Assembly (NCBI GenBank): GCA_023614405.1
Contig: CM042693.1
Coordinates: 158,860,731 to 158,924,730 of the forward strand
Length of the DNA stretch: 64,000 bases
Direction: 5' to 3'
From: Avena insularis
Taxonomy: Eukaryota; Streptophyta; Magnoliopsida; Poales; Poaceae
Shown here: piece after piece, positions 22,430 to 34,441 of the stretch
Layout: each line of letters starts with the position of its first letter
Position numbering within the stretch: the first letter of the stretch is position 1
The notes under the pieces: model-generated
Databases searched by the model: none
Seen by the model: only the letters and a program-made list of their open reading frames with translations
Told to the model about the DNA's origin: nothing
Position numbers and translations under genes: made by a program

Positions 22430-25400
22430 TGTAGCACCACGGATGAAATCACTACTAGAAAATCGCGTGTTAAATAATACTTTATGAATCATCATGACAT
22501 CATACATCTTTTAACCTAAAACTATTTCTCTAAAAGCCACTATTTGTTTTATAAATATCCCTGTCTTTTATTTCAAATCAAAACCCTAGATTCGTCTGGA
22601 TCATTTATTTGTCTAAAACCTATTTGCTAATGTTTTATTTTAAAAACAAAGAAAATTAATATTCAATAAAACTATTTTACCTGGAGGAGAGCGCCATCGG
22701 CCAAGCCCAGCTGGCAGCACCCTACTACCCCAAATAAAACCTAAACCGAAACCCTAGACTACCCAAACCCTAATCCTTCCCACCATCCCCACCCTACCTA
22801 ATCCCCACCGCCGCCACCGTTCCTGGTGTACACACCGGACAAACACCAAACACACGCGACACCCAACACCACCCATTCGACCCACACCTTCCCTATACCA
22901 AATCTCCGCTACCCACGCAACACATCACTTCCCCGACAACTTCCCTGGCCCCACCTCTCGTCGGGATCCACATCGCGACCCACCAATTCCTATCGCTTTC
23001 CTCCTGTTGATTGCCCATCGCCTGTGCCGCGTGATCCCGGTGCCTCCTCCCCTCTTTTCGGTGCAGCGCCGCATCAAGCCGCCAAGCCACCTCCTCCTCC
23101 AGGCCCCGAGCCCGTCGCTTCCTGGCCAGGAGCCCGACGCCGTCCCTCGTCGCCTTCCCCTCGACCTCCGCCCTGCCTCTGCTTCCTCCTCCTGCGGCGC
23201 TTCTCCGGCCGACAGCAGCTTGCCCGAGGCAGGCCTGGCCTCGCCGCGCCTCCCCAGGCCCCAGTCTTCCCGGTCGCCGCTGCCTCCGGCCGTGGGGCGC
23301 GCCGCTCCACCTCCTTGTCAAGCTCCGAGGCCGCCGCTTGTGCTTCCCTCGCGTCTCACCTCTGCCCGAGCCCTCCTCGGCCTCATCCTCGTTCGCCTCG
23401 CCGCCACAAGAGCCTCACGCCGGCCAGCACCCGCGCACGCCGGTCTCCTTCCCGCCTAGGACATCGCCGCCAAGGCCCCTGCAGCGCATGCGCTAGTGCC
23501 GCCTCTACCTGGTGCTAGCGCTGGGTGTTCTGTTGTTCGTGTGTGTTTTCTGTTTCAGGACACACACAAGCCTCTTTGTTTTGCTTCTCCTGTAGCTCTC
23601 TGATCTACTCCAGGGGGTGTTGTTTGGTAGCGATACTACTCCATTTCTGGTACAAGATGGTGATGTTTCCTGAGACTTTCCTGGTGGACAAGACCTACAC
23701 GTTTCCTAGGGTCCACCGTGATGCCAAACGAAGACCTTTGGTGTCTATCCAAGTTCATCATCGACAAATGGCGCCAGAACTCTAGGATCTTCACCGCAAA
23801 ACCCAAGATCGTCGAGAGGGGACCGATGGCCCCGGTATCGAGGATCGGAAGCCCCGAAACAAGATCACCTCCCTGGAGCGCCAAGATTGCCGCATGGATT
23901 TCAAAGCTTTGTTCCCGGCGTCCGAAGACCGATCTCAGCGTCAAGACCGAACCCGAACCCTCGGCAAACCCCAAGATCGCCAAAACCTATGTGTGACCTT
24001 TCTCCGAGCCCCTATTTTATAAATGATATTAATTTTTGCATATTCATTGACCATCCTTGCATACATATCATGTGGTTTGGGGGTCTTATGCCGATTCACC
24101 TCATAATTTAATATGGAGACCATATGCGGGCAAATCTAGCCTTATATTATCTCTATTTAAATTTATGTAGTGAACCGATGACATACTTTGCCTTGTTAAG
24201 ACAACATTTAAAATGTGGGGTATCTAAACAACATAAACCATCTAATAAATTGTCGAGACTCTGGTTCCGATTAATATTTCCTAATTGCATCGCATCCTTA
24301 CCATGTCATACATCATACATGCATCATACCTGATCTTTTGCCGTAGTATTAAATAGTGCATCTGGTGTTTCTTCTAGTACTTTGCTTCTTCAGGGATTAG
24401 GCCGATGATTTGATGCGAGAGTCGACCCGATCTTCGGATGAACCTTCGAAAATGTTTTTCAGGCGAGCATCCTCCCCCTTTCTACCTATTTTACCTTTAT
24501 AGTCTTTATTTCCTCTTGTCGATCTATTGCTATCTGTGTTGCGATGCTTATAGTTGTCGTACCCGTGATATCCCTTATAGCCATTATATTGCCTTGGACA
24601 CCTCCTATTACCTATTGTTTGGTAGATAGTTGGCCTTGCGAGTTGCAGTTGCTTGCTCAGGTGTTGTTTCGATGCTGTCACGTACCACATTTGTTGGAAC
24701 ATCGCCATATGCTTAATGTTGGAGATGATCATGGATTTAATTACCGCTTAATAACTAAAATTGAAAGTAGGTAAATAATGCAGAGGCACAGGTGGTCAAT
24801 AGATGTTAATTTGGTTTTTAATCGTCGACTTGTGTCCCGTAGGACCCCGAGTACTTGATACCTGTTTCTTGAATATTCGCACTATATGCATGTGGGACCA
24901 TGAATCCCCTTAGCATGAGCTTGAGTCATATCTTATTTCTTGGGGCCACAAAGTAGTTTGGGGCTTTATTACTATAATGTACTTATGCCATGATTTACTG
25001 CTTTATTTACTATTGTGCGTGGAGCGCCTGTACTGTTTTGGAACCCCGTGCCACGTTTTTGTGGTATCGACAAGCCCAGTCACACTTTGGGGTTCCCAGT
25101 CGTTAACAGTCGTCGTCACAAACCTCTGGGTCCATCTCGGAGCCAGCCAACTTCGTCGCGGGTAGCTTAGTGGGGTGGCCCCCTGAAATATTATATGAAT
25201 CTTGCGATTTCTTTGTCGTGATGCCTCGTTGGGTTTTCATTTGGTTTTTCCGAGGTTGACCATGCGTGTGTTGCTATTTGTGCGCCCCTTCAGGGTAAAA
25301 CTTTCTGAAAGCCGTGTCCGAGGTTATGGACGACTTGGAGCACAGTATCTCGATCATAGACAACTATAACTAAAGTAGTGCTATAAATTTGACTTTAAAA

Positions 25401-26271
25401 TGACTAGTAATCAACTTCAGTACAACGGAATGGCTAAATAAAAGTACCAACAACTACTGGGTTTTTGAATATCTTATGGTATATGTATTTGACTAGTAAG
25501 TATTGTAACTACAACGGAATGGTTAACTAAAACTTCCCACTTCTTATGTATCAGGATGACTCATGCTATCTATATCTAACTAGTAATTGCTGCAACTATA
25601 ATGGAATGAATAAAACTGCCAACTATGTGAGTTCCTTGACTCAACTTCCTCGTTCGGTCTCGAGAGGGAAACGCCAGGATGGGTATGTTTGGTGTTAGTA
25701 TCAGGTTGGATTCGAATAGGTCTTTCTTACCCCTCTCTGAGAGCCGCCAACAGTATTGAGTCTCTATAGGTTGTTTAGTGCATGCCGCGTTGCCACTTCA
25801 GTCCACCATACCTATGTAGGTGAGGACCACCGAATTCTAACACTCGCCATGTACTGGCCTCAGTACTGACCGCTCTCTTTTTTCTTTTCCCTTTGTCGGC
25901 ACCCCTTTTGTTGAAGCAGGTTTGAGATCGATGTCGTTAGCAGGGTTACCCTTCCAACTTGGCCTGGGCAGCGTTATGGAAACCATTGGTTATTCTTCAG
26001 GGCTCTTAACCCAATTTGCATCTTGTCCGTACTCGGACGCTGTATCGTTTTCAAGATGATTTGGGTCTTTGTACTGTATATATGTATTATTGACTCATGG
26101 AGTCGTTGTTGTATATATATCTTCTGTGGGTTCCATCATGGACTATTGTGTAATGATATTACTTTGTTTTCCACCCGCACACAAGTGCCTGGTGGGCACC
26201 TTTGAATCGTTTCTATGCGGGTTTGGCCGGAGACGCTAAAACTTGTATAGGGCCGATCCGAGGGTGTTACA
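22430..26271 (+). mobile_element. Large LTR, family 'TGTAGCAYC', copy 1 (3.84 kb)
   Basis: Begins TGTAGCACCACGG and ends CCGAGGGTGTTACA. The layout is an AT-rich start, a GC-rich block (22800-23510) and an AT-rich U5 with 'gggcacctttgaatcgtttc'. The start, the middle and the end all match the copy at 44747-49460 (minus). No internal coding domain is attached, so it belongs to a solo LTR or a non-autonomous (LARD-like) family. The CACTACTAGAAAA string at 22450 is inside this LTR and is not a CACTA terminus. Confidence 0.75.
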
Positions 26272-29200
26272 AGAGCGGTCAGTACATGGCGAGTCTTAGA
26301 ATTCAGTGGTTCTCGCCTATATAGGTATGGTGGACTGAAGCGGCAACGAAGCATGCACTAAACAACCTATAGATACTCGATATAATTGTCGGCTATCAGA
26401 AAGAGATGAGAAAGACCTATTCGGAACCAACCTGATACTACCACCAATCATACCCATCATGGTATTTCCCCCTCGAAACCAATCGAGGAAGTCAACTGAG
26501 GAACTCACACAGTTGACAGTTTTATTCATTCCATTATAGTTGAAGCAATTACTAGTCAGATATAGATAGCATGAGTCATCCTGATATAATAAGCAGTGGG
26601 AACTTTTAGTTAGCCATTCTGTTGTAGTTGCGATACTTACTAGTCAGATACAAATAGCATGAGACATCCCCGAAACCCAGCAGTTGTTGGCACTTTTATT
26701 TACTCATTCCGTTGTAGTGAAACTGATTACTAGTCATCACAAAGTCAAATTTATAACACTACTTTAGTTATAGTTGTCTATGATCGAGATATGTGCTCCA
26801 AGTCGTCCATAACTGCGGACACGGCTTCTCAATAAGATTTAACCCTGCAGGGGTGCACCAAAGTTTCCACACGCACCTACGCCCTTGTTGTCAGATCAGG
26901 TAGGTACAAGGTCACAAAACATACACCCAACGGTATGTCGACGGGGTTTCGGACACGACGTTTCCCTGACCCAAAGCATGCACATGGGGGTCACCCCACA
27001 AAACTACTCGCAACAAAGTCGGCCGTCTCCGATACCGACCCAGGGTGTGTGGCAACGGCTATAAACGACTGGGAACTCAAAAGTGTGACTAGGATTGTCG
27101 ATATAGCAAAAACGTGGCACGGGGTTCCTAAACAGTACAGGCGCTCCACGCGCAATAGTAAATACAGCAGTAAAACATGGCATAAGTACATGATAGTAAT
27201 AAATCCACAATCTAGGTTGTGGCCCCCAGTACAGTACTTTGAAATCAGGTACTAAATCGATGGGGTGCCCACACACCCCACCTATGGTTAGCGCGCTCGA
27301 TCTTGGAACAGGTGTCAAGAACTCGAGGTCCTACGGGACACAAGTGGGCAGTTAAAAACCAAATATTGTCTATTACCCACTGGTGCCTCTGCATTATTTA
27401 CCTACTTTCAATTTTAATTATTAAACGGTAATTAAATCCATGATCATCTCCACCATTAAATATGAGGCATTTCTCCAACAACTGTGGACATCGACGGCGC
27501 AAAACAGCACCTGCGCAAGCAACTACGACTCGCACCGACTATCTACCAAAAAATAGGTAATAGGATGTGTCCATGGCAATATATGGGCTGCAGGAAAGTA
27601 TAAAAGGGTACAAAATCTATAGCATCGCAATATAGATAGTAGTAGATCAACAAGAGGAAGTAAAGACTAGAAATATAAAATAGGTAGAAAGGGGGAGAAT
27701 GGTCGCCTAAAAACATTGCCGAAGGTTCATCCGAAGATCGGAACGACACTCGCATCAACTCATCGGCCTAATCCGTGAAGAAGCAAAGCACTAGAAGAAA
27801 CACCGGATGCACTATTTAATACTACGGCAAAAGATCAGGCATGATTCATGTATGATGTATGTCATGGCAAAGATTTGATGCAATTAGGCAATTTTAAGAG
27901 GAATCGGGGTCCCAACAATTAATTAATAGGTTCTTAATGTTTAGCTACCCGCAATTTAAATGTTGTCTTAAGAAGGAAAAATATAGCACCGGTTCGCTAC
28001 GCATATGGTCTCCTGGGAAGGAGATCTTGGGGTCGGGAAAAATATAACAACGGAGCCAATATTAGACTAGATTCGCATGCATATGGTCTCCTGGGAAGGA
28101 GATCTTGGGGTTGGGCATCACCGTCTTCGGGTTCCGGACCCTGGAGGTCGATGTCGATCTCGAGTGGCGCCGGTGGTAGGCGAACTTGGCGGTCACGGCA
28201 ATCTTATCACCGATGAAGATCTTGTCGCTTAGTCGGGGTTCTCCATGTTCGGTTGCTCTTGGCATCGGTTTTCCTGGTACTTGGGTCTCCGGACGATCTT
28301 GTCAACATCTTAGCGTGTATCTACCCGAGATCTTGTGCGGTTTCCATCAAACATGTGGTGAGCATCATGCGTGAATGGAAAACACCAGAAACAGAAACAT
28401 GGAGTTGAGCTCGCGCATGCGGGCAGCAGTGGCAAGACTCGAGAAAGCGGCAGGCGCCTGCAAGGACACACAGGGCCAGCAGTGCCTGGAGAGGAACATG
28501 GTTGGGCGAGCTCAGATGGGGAGGCGCAGGGGCGGAGCCAAGGTGCAGCTGTGCTCGCGTGGGACTTGGCAGTGACGGGTAGCAGCGCTTGCACGCGCGC
28601 AGGACAGACTCGGGGAGGTGTCTCACAGGCTCGCTGGTGGCAAGGCTACACGGGAGATGGGGATGTCGGGCACGCTTTGGAAGGTGGAGGCGGTCGTGCA
28701 GCCCTGGGCGGCGAGCGCGACCGGCGATGACGCAGCTCAGGGCCGGGGAGGCCGAGGGTCGCAGGGGCATGGAGGGGAACCCGGACAGCGGCCAGAGCTC
28801 AGATCGAGAGGAACAGCAGCGGGGTTGGCCCGAGGAGGAGGGAGCAGCCATGTGGCTCGCTGGCGGTTGGTAGCACCGGCGACGGGATCAGCAGAGGCGG
28901 CGGTAGGGTTGGGGAACGAGGGAGGTCGAGTGCGGGGGTTGAGGGAGAGAGGAAAGTCGGGGATGGGAGCAGGGTTCCACGGGTCGGGGAGTGGGTGGGC
29001 CAGCACTGGCGATGGTAGGTGTGCATGTCTGTGTGTGCGGGGTTGGCTGACCGGTGTGGTGAGTGCGGGAGCGGGGGTGGTTCGTGATAAGGAAAAGCAA
29101 GGTGGGGGTTGGCGGCGGCTGGGTAGGATAGGTGGGGATTAGGGTGTAGGGAGTATATAGGCTTAGGGTTTGGTGGCGGTGGGCCGGGTGTCCTTCGGTT

Positions 29201-29489
29201 GGGCCTTCGGACCTGGCCGTTGGCTGTCTGCCCCCCCCCCCCCCAAAATATTTATATTTAATTTAATTAATGATAGGAATTTAAATAATGGTTTTTGTAA
29301 ATTAGTTTTAGAAAAACAAAATAACCTTGAGGATCGGGGTTTTTGTATTTGAATGAAGAGGGAGTATTCCGAAATAAAATAGGTTTTAGAAAAGTTAGTT
29401 TTAGACAGATAGATGCAAGTTGATGTCATGATGATGCATACAATATAACAACATGCGATTTTTTAGTAGTGGTTTATCGGGGTGAAACA
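26272..29489 (-). mobile_element. Large LTR, same family, copy 2, inverted and 3'-truncated
   Basis: On the minus strand it starts TGTTTCACCCCG at 29489, with CACTACTAAAAAATCGC close behind as in copy 1 (CACTACTAGAAAATCGC). It runs leftward to 26272, corresponding to about position 25876 of copy 1, so about 395 bp of its 3' end are missing. Strong inverted matches to copy 1 include 27107-27180 against 25010-25070 and 26280-26370 against 25770-25870. A 78-bp direct duplication (GCATATGGTCTCCTGGGAAG at 28001 and 28079) is private to this copy. A C14 run is at 29231-29244. Confidence 0.75.
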
Positions 29490-30810
29490 TGAATCCTATA
29501 TAATTAGTTAACACTTAAACATCATCTCCTTGATCATGAGTTTGGAACTTAGCATCCTCTCAAAATCATCTCCACTTGCACTCTAGTCTAAAACCCTAAA
29601 TCTGCCAAAATGAAGTCTGGATTTCTTATGTAGATTCAATCTTTGGAGCTCTACCTCTTCCAACCTATATGCATCATTGAGAATGCATTTGAACCATCTT
29701 GTAGTACATCACTAGTACTACCAAAGCCAACTCTTGACCTTGGCTAAGCCCTTCTAATTCCCACTTATCCCTGATGGTTTTGTAGTCAAGATAATAATCT
29801 TCTCTGCAAATCTTATCATCTTGCCTAGTTTGGCAGAAGCTCACATCTATATGCCACCTCCCCTTGACCAAATATTTACATGTTTATGATCTACTAACCA
29901 TGGACTATCAACCCCCACTTCCCTTGTTCCCATTGAAGCTTTGTGCTTCTTAAACCCACATAGTTTAGGAGGCTACCTGATGTATCTACAAGGGCAACCT
30001 TATTCTCAACAAAGTTTGCCATCTCTTGTAGACCACCTCAAATGCATCCAAGCCCAAATAATGCTTCCTTGATCATTTATATAACTTGGTCTAGTTACCC
30101 ATATATCCCTTGTGCCAAGGTGATCTCTGATCTCACATATTCAACCATGTTTTGGTGGCATGGAATTGATAAAACCATAGATTCCCCAAGGATCTAGTTT
30201 ATTCCCGTTTTCCTACAATTCTTCAAAACCCAAGGTTGTACATGCTGTATACATCAAGTTTACATCATATACCTTGGATATTATTTTCCCCAAATAATTC
30301 CCATAATTATTTGGATCCCAAAACTATTTAAATTCCCCTTTTGTCAAAACCCTAGAATCTTGGTCTATGAAGGCAAGTTTGTTTTTCTCCAAACTACTTT
30401 GCCAAATCAATGCATAATTGAGTCCTACACATCAAACACCACCTTCCCATACCAAAAATAAATATTCTTGAGATTCCTTAATATTTCTTTTTGCCCTTTT
30501 TCTTAAATGGCAGAAACAAGAAATAATTCCTTAAAAATACTTTCCCATCTCAATAAATTCCAAATAAATTACCCAATGTGTAGTATGGTATTTAGGACCA
30601 TCTCACATAAAAAACAAACCTTGGCCAATGTAAAGTTCTCAAATGAGCTTCTAGAAACTACTTCTGCACTTTTCAATAAATGAATTTAAGTGCACAAAAA
30701 ATCATTAGAAAAATATCAAATAAATCCTATGGAAATACCTTGACCCTATATACACAGTACCATTTCCCCACGTTGTACAATGAAATTTATGCAAAGTACT
30801 TCACAAGCAC
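29490..30810 (+). mobile_element. LTR of family Z, copy 1, truncated
   Basis: Non-coding. The part from about 29975 matches the LTR at 62318-63190 base for base in long stretches (e.g. 'tgtgccaaggt', 'acatcaagtttacatcat', 'aattatttggat', 'tttctttttgccc'). That other copy continues into a promoter region on the plus strand, which orients this one. It ends abruptly where the Athila protease begins at 30811. Confidence 0.6.
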
Positions 30811-31254
30811 TCACGTGATCAAATGGTGCAAAACAATTAAAACTTGAACCAAACCGCCCTCGACCCTGAGTTTCTTCTTAGCAAATGGTGAAAAACAATT
30901 AAAACTCATGTGCACATCATTAACACTCCCCATGAGTTTCTTCTTAGCATTATCATTGAGTGGGACATTCAAATAACAATCTTCTAATGGTGATAAATCA
31001 AGCATTTCATAAATCTTCCTAGGCATAATAGAGACACTAGAACAAAGATCACATGAAGCTTTGAGATCAAAGTCATTCACTTGCATATTAATAATGGGTT
31101 CCCAACTATCTTCTACTTTCATAGTAATAGAAGCTTTGTTTTTTAGCTTTTCTTCCTTAATCTTAACAAGATCATCTGTAATGTGTTTGGTAAAGGCAAC
31201 ATGCATATCACTAGCATTAGGACTTCTAGCAAGCTTTTGTAGGAACATAATCAC
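30811..31254 (-). pseudogene. Athila-lineage protease region (truncated)
   Basis: Minus-strand frame following the gag. It includes the retropepsin region DLCSSVSIMPRKIYEMLDL; comparable Athila proteins read DLGASVS at this point, so the catalytic Asp is kept but the adjacent Gly and Ala are changed. After 30811 the sequence is another LTR, so RT, RNase H and integrase are absent. Confidence 0.75.
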
Positions 31255-31266
31255 TTCAGAAATATT

Positions 31267-31884
31267 TCAACCATCAATATCAAAACCAAACTTAGCATCA
31301 CTAGTAGTAGGATCAATAGGCTTGGGCATAGTATGAGGAGGAATAGGAGTTACTTGTGGTTTAGTGGTGATAGTGCACACACTATTGTTTCTATCAATTT
31401 CAGCTTCCCTTTCCCACCTAGCATGAAGTTGAGCTAACAGCCTAACATTTTCATCAATAGTAACTTGTATGGCATGAGCAGTAGCAAAGGTGTTTTCCAT
31501 AGTTTCAGGTTTAGCAACCATTTTATTAACCAAGGAAGTTTGAGCTTCAGACAAAGAGGATATATTTTTCTCAGCACTCAAAATTTTTAACTGTAAACTA
31601 GGAATTTCTCTATTTAGATTCTCAAGCTGAAGACTAATATTTTTCGAGATAATAGATTGTTCCTCCATAGTTTTAGTGAAAATCTTGTTTTTCTCATATT
31701 ACATTTGCATAAAAAATTTAGTGGATCTCTCAACTTCTAGTATCCTCTCTTCACTAGGCATTCCAGATCTATCCTGATAAGCATTTCCACTAGGAGGATA
31801 AGGCCTATAATTGTTGTTTCTACCAAAATTATTCCTGTAGGCATTGTTGTTGAAATTATTGTTTCTAAAGAAGTAAGGGAACAC
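31267..31884 (-). pseudogene. Athila gag C-terminal and linker regions, frameshifted
   Basis: Two adjacent frames. 31884-31699 encodes an Asn/Tyr/Arg/Phe-rich stretch (RNNNFNNNAYRNNFGRNNNY) typical of the Athila gag tail. 31668-31267 encodes a coiled-coil-like segment (NREIPSLQLKILSAEKNISS) and a Pro-rich linker. A frameshift separates them from the upstream capsid near 31870, and a stop near 31697 separates them from each other. Confidence 0.65.
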
Positions 31885-32734
31885 TATTAGGATCTAAAGG
31901 AGCTTTCCCATTAACAAGCATAGCCATAATAACATCAATCTTTTCACTCAAAGAGGAAGTTTCCTCAACAGAATTTACCTTCTTACCATGTGGAGTTCTC
32001 TCAACATGCCATTCAGAGTAGTTAACCATCATATTATCAAGGAGCCTTGTTGCAGCACCCAAGGTGAGTCCCATAAAAGTACCTCTAGCAGCAAAATCCA
32101 GCAGGTTTCTTGAGGAGAAGTTCAAACCTGCATAAAAAGTTTGGATAATCATCCAAGCAGTGAGTCCATGAGTAGGGAAATTTTTAACAAAAGATTTCAT
32201 TCTTTCCCAAGAAGGAACAACATGTTCACTATTAAGTTGTTTAAATTTCATAATGTCACTTCTCATAGCAATAATCTTAGAAGGAGGATAGTACTTTACA
32301 ATGAAAGCATCTTTGCACTTAATCCAAGAATCAATACTAATTTTAGGCAAAGATAGCAACCATTCTTTAGCTTTTCCCCTCAAAGAGAAAGGAAAAAGCC
32401 TGAGCTTAATAATATCTCCATCTACATCCTTATACTTTTGCATCTCACAAAGTTCAACAAAGCTATTAAGATGGGCAGCAGGATCATCAGAACCAGCACC
32501 AGAAAATTGCTCTCTCATCATAAGATCCAACACAGTAGGCTTAATTTCATAAAAGTCATCATAAGGAGCAAGTGGAGCAATATGTGTGCTTAGGAAATCA
32601 TTGTTGTTGGTGCTAGTGAAGTCACACAACTTAGTGTTCTCAGCAGAGTTCATTTTGGCAAAGGTGGGCAAGCCAAAAACAACAGCAGCTAGAGAAGGAA
32701 CTAAATTTTTTGTGTTTTTGAATAAGGCAAGCAA
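31865..32734 (-). pseudogene. Athila-lineage gag (capsid domain)
   Basis: Minus-strand frame of 289 codons with the retrotransposon gag fold: DDPAAHLNSFVELCEM, IIKLRLFPFSLRGKAKEWLL, SWIKCKDAFIVKYYPPSK, FVKNFPTHGLTAWMIIQTFY and NLLDFAARGTF. This is the Athila signature of Ty3/Gypsy elements, common in Triticeae. It starts about 140 bp downstream of the primer-binding site, as expected, and loses frame near 31870. Confidence 0.88.
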
Positions 32735-32866
32735 ACTAATCTAGACTAAATTTTTTTGGGTTTTTTGAAAAGAGGCAAACAAAACAAAGCAAAAGAAACT
32801 AAGCAAACTAAAAACAAAGTAATAGAAAGGAAGTGAAGGACTCCCCTAGTGAAGACATCCTTAGCC

Positions 32867-32884
32867 TCCCCGGCAACGGCACCA
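32867..32884 (-). promoter_or_regulatory. Athila primer-binding site
   Basis: On the minus strand TGGTGCCGTTGCCGGGGA. This matches the common Triticeae Gypsy PBS TGGCGCCGTTGCCGGGGA (tRNA-Asp type) with one change. It lies 8 nt inside the LTR end. Confidence 0.85.
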
Positions 32885-32892
32885 GAAATCTT

Positions 32893-34441
32893 TGATGCGT
32901 GCACCAAGTGTTGATGTGGAGAACTTCGTTGGAACCCCAAGAGAAAGGTGTGATGGAGCACAACAGCAAGTTTCCCTCAGTAGTGACCGAGGTTATCGAA
33001 CCATAAGGAGAAAGGAAACGTCACACATGTGTTGCTGGCAACGTGGAGACCTGCACAACACAAACTTAAGACTTTGCCCCAACGAATCAGTGAGGTTGTC
33101 AAGCTCACCGGTTTGTTGTAACAAAGGATTAAATGTATGGTGTGGAAGGTAATGGTTTGTATAAGTAAACAAATAATAGTGGAAGATGTATCAATGGTAA
33201 ATATTGGACCAGGGTCCATAGTTCACTAGAGGTGCTCTCCGTAGATAAACAACATGGCATGAAGGGAAAACAATTTACAGCGTGGCGATTGATAGGAACT
33301 GAGCAAGGCATAACAATGCAATTACTAGCTAGAAAGATCCTATAAAGTTGATTGGGAAATACAACATTATATATATACCGTAATCCAACTGCATCTATGA
33401 CTAGAACTCCACGTTCAGGTTATCATCCGAGCCCCCTCCAGTATTAAATTGCAAGCAATAGACAACTGCTTTAAGCAAAGTGTGTAAGGTAAACAATCCA
33501 CATGTTTCATGAACAAGGGACCGTTGGTTTCTCCCTAGTAGCAACAACACATATACAACTGAAGAGATTTCTGTCACTTCCCTTGGAAACTAGAAGCATG
33601 AACCCACTATCGAGCATCAATACTCGCTCTTGGAGTCACTAGCAACTACTTGGCCAAGATAACCACTAGCAACGGAGAGAATGCAAGATCACAAACAACA
33701 CATACATGATAGAATCATAAAGATAAAACCATTAATAAAACCAACATAATAATCTTAATATCCATTGGATCCCCGCAAACACAACATGCATGATTACAAA
33801 TAGATTAGATCTTGATCATGAACGGAGCTCACAAGATCTATACATGAAAGCACAGAGGAGGAGATACAACCATCTAGCTACTACATGGACCCATAGTCCA
33901 AGGTGGAACTACTCACGAATCATACCAGAGAGAAGGCCTCCGGGATGATCTCCCCTCTGGCAGGGTGCCGAGAACTTCAGACCCCCCGATCTAGGGACGA
34001 TGGTGGCGGCAGCTATAGACGGTTTTGTGGATTTTTGATCGAGTACCGAGAGTTTCTGTATCGGGGGCTTCTTATAGGCGAATGGGGGAGTCCGGGAGGC
34101 GACCAGGGTAGGCAAACCCTACCCAGGCGCGGGTCCACCTGACCCGCGCCTGGGGGGGTGGTCTCCCTGGCCCGCTTCTCCGTCTCCCCTCTGGACTTCT
34201 TGTTTCCCACGGAAACTTATTGACTTTGACGTTTGTCCTGTCCAATTCCGAGAATATTTCCTTACTAACTTTTCTGAAACCCAAAACAGCAAAAAACAGG
34301 CATCTGACACTGTTGCAACTTGTTAATAGGTTAGTACCAGAAAACATGTAAAAAGCACCTCAAAGTGTAGACAAGTAAAGCAAAGTAGATACTAAACAAG
34401 CATGTAGCATCAAAAATTATAGATACGTTTCCAACGTATCA
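32893..34441 (-). mobile_element. Athila 5' LTR (1.55 kb)
   Basis: On the minus strand it starts TGATACGTTGGAAACGTATC at 34441, a well-known Triticeae Gypsy LTR start that is itself a palindrome, and ends GCACGCATCA at 32893. A TATA box (CTATAAG) lies at about 34072-34077. About 45 bp upstream of it is a perfect GC-rich hairpin (34122-34154). The element is inserted in the antisense ORF of Tat element A; the candidate target duplication GGGAT starts at 34442. Confidence 0.9.
34122..34154. repeat. Perfect 14-bp GC-rich hairpin in Athila LTR U3
   Basis: CCCAGGCGCGGGTC at 34122-34135 and its exact complement at 34141-34154 surround the 5-nt loop CACCT. It is located just upstream of the TATA box on the minus strand. 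Confidence 0.9.

Noticed and set aside
22450..22470. CACTACTAGAAAATCGC looked like the left end of a CACTA transposon, with a mirror-image match near 29470.
   Set aside because: Both lie about 20 bp inside LTR starts (TGTAGCACC and TGTTTCACC) that recur at 49460 with the same layout, so they belong to the LTR family.
22826..23518. Long Pro/Ser/Arg-rich ORFs on both strands.
   Set aside because: They fall in the GC-rich promoter block of an LTR, overlap in several frames and lack any domain.
28321..29142. Overlapping GC-rich ORFs of up to 176 codons on both strands.
   Set aside because: Same GC block in the inverted LTR copy; no domain, and frames are not conserved between copies.
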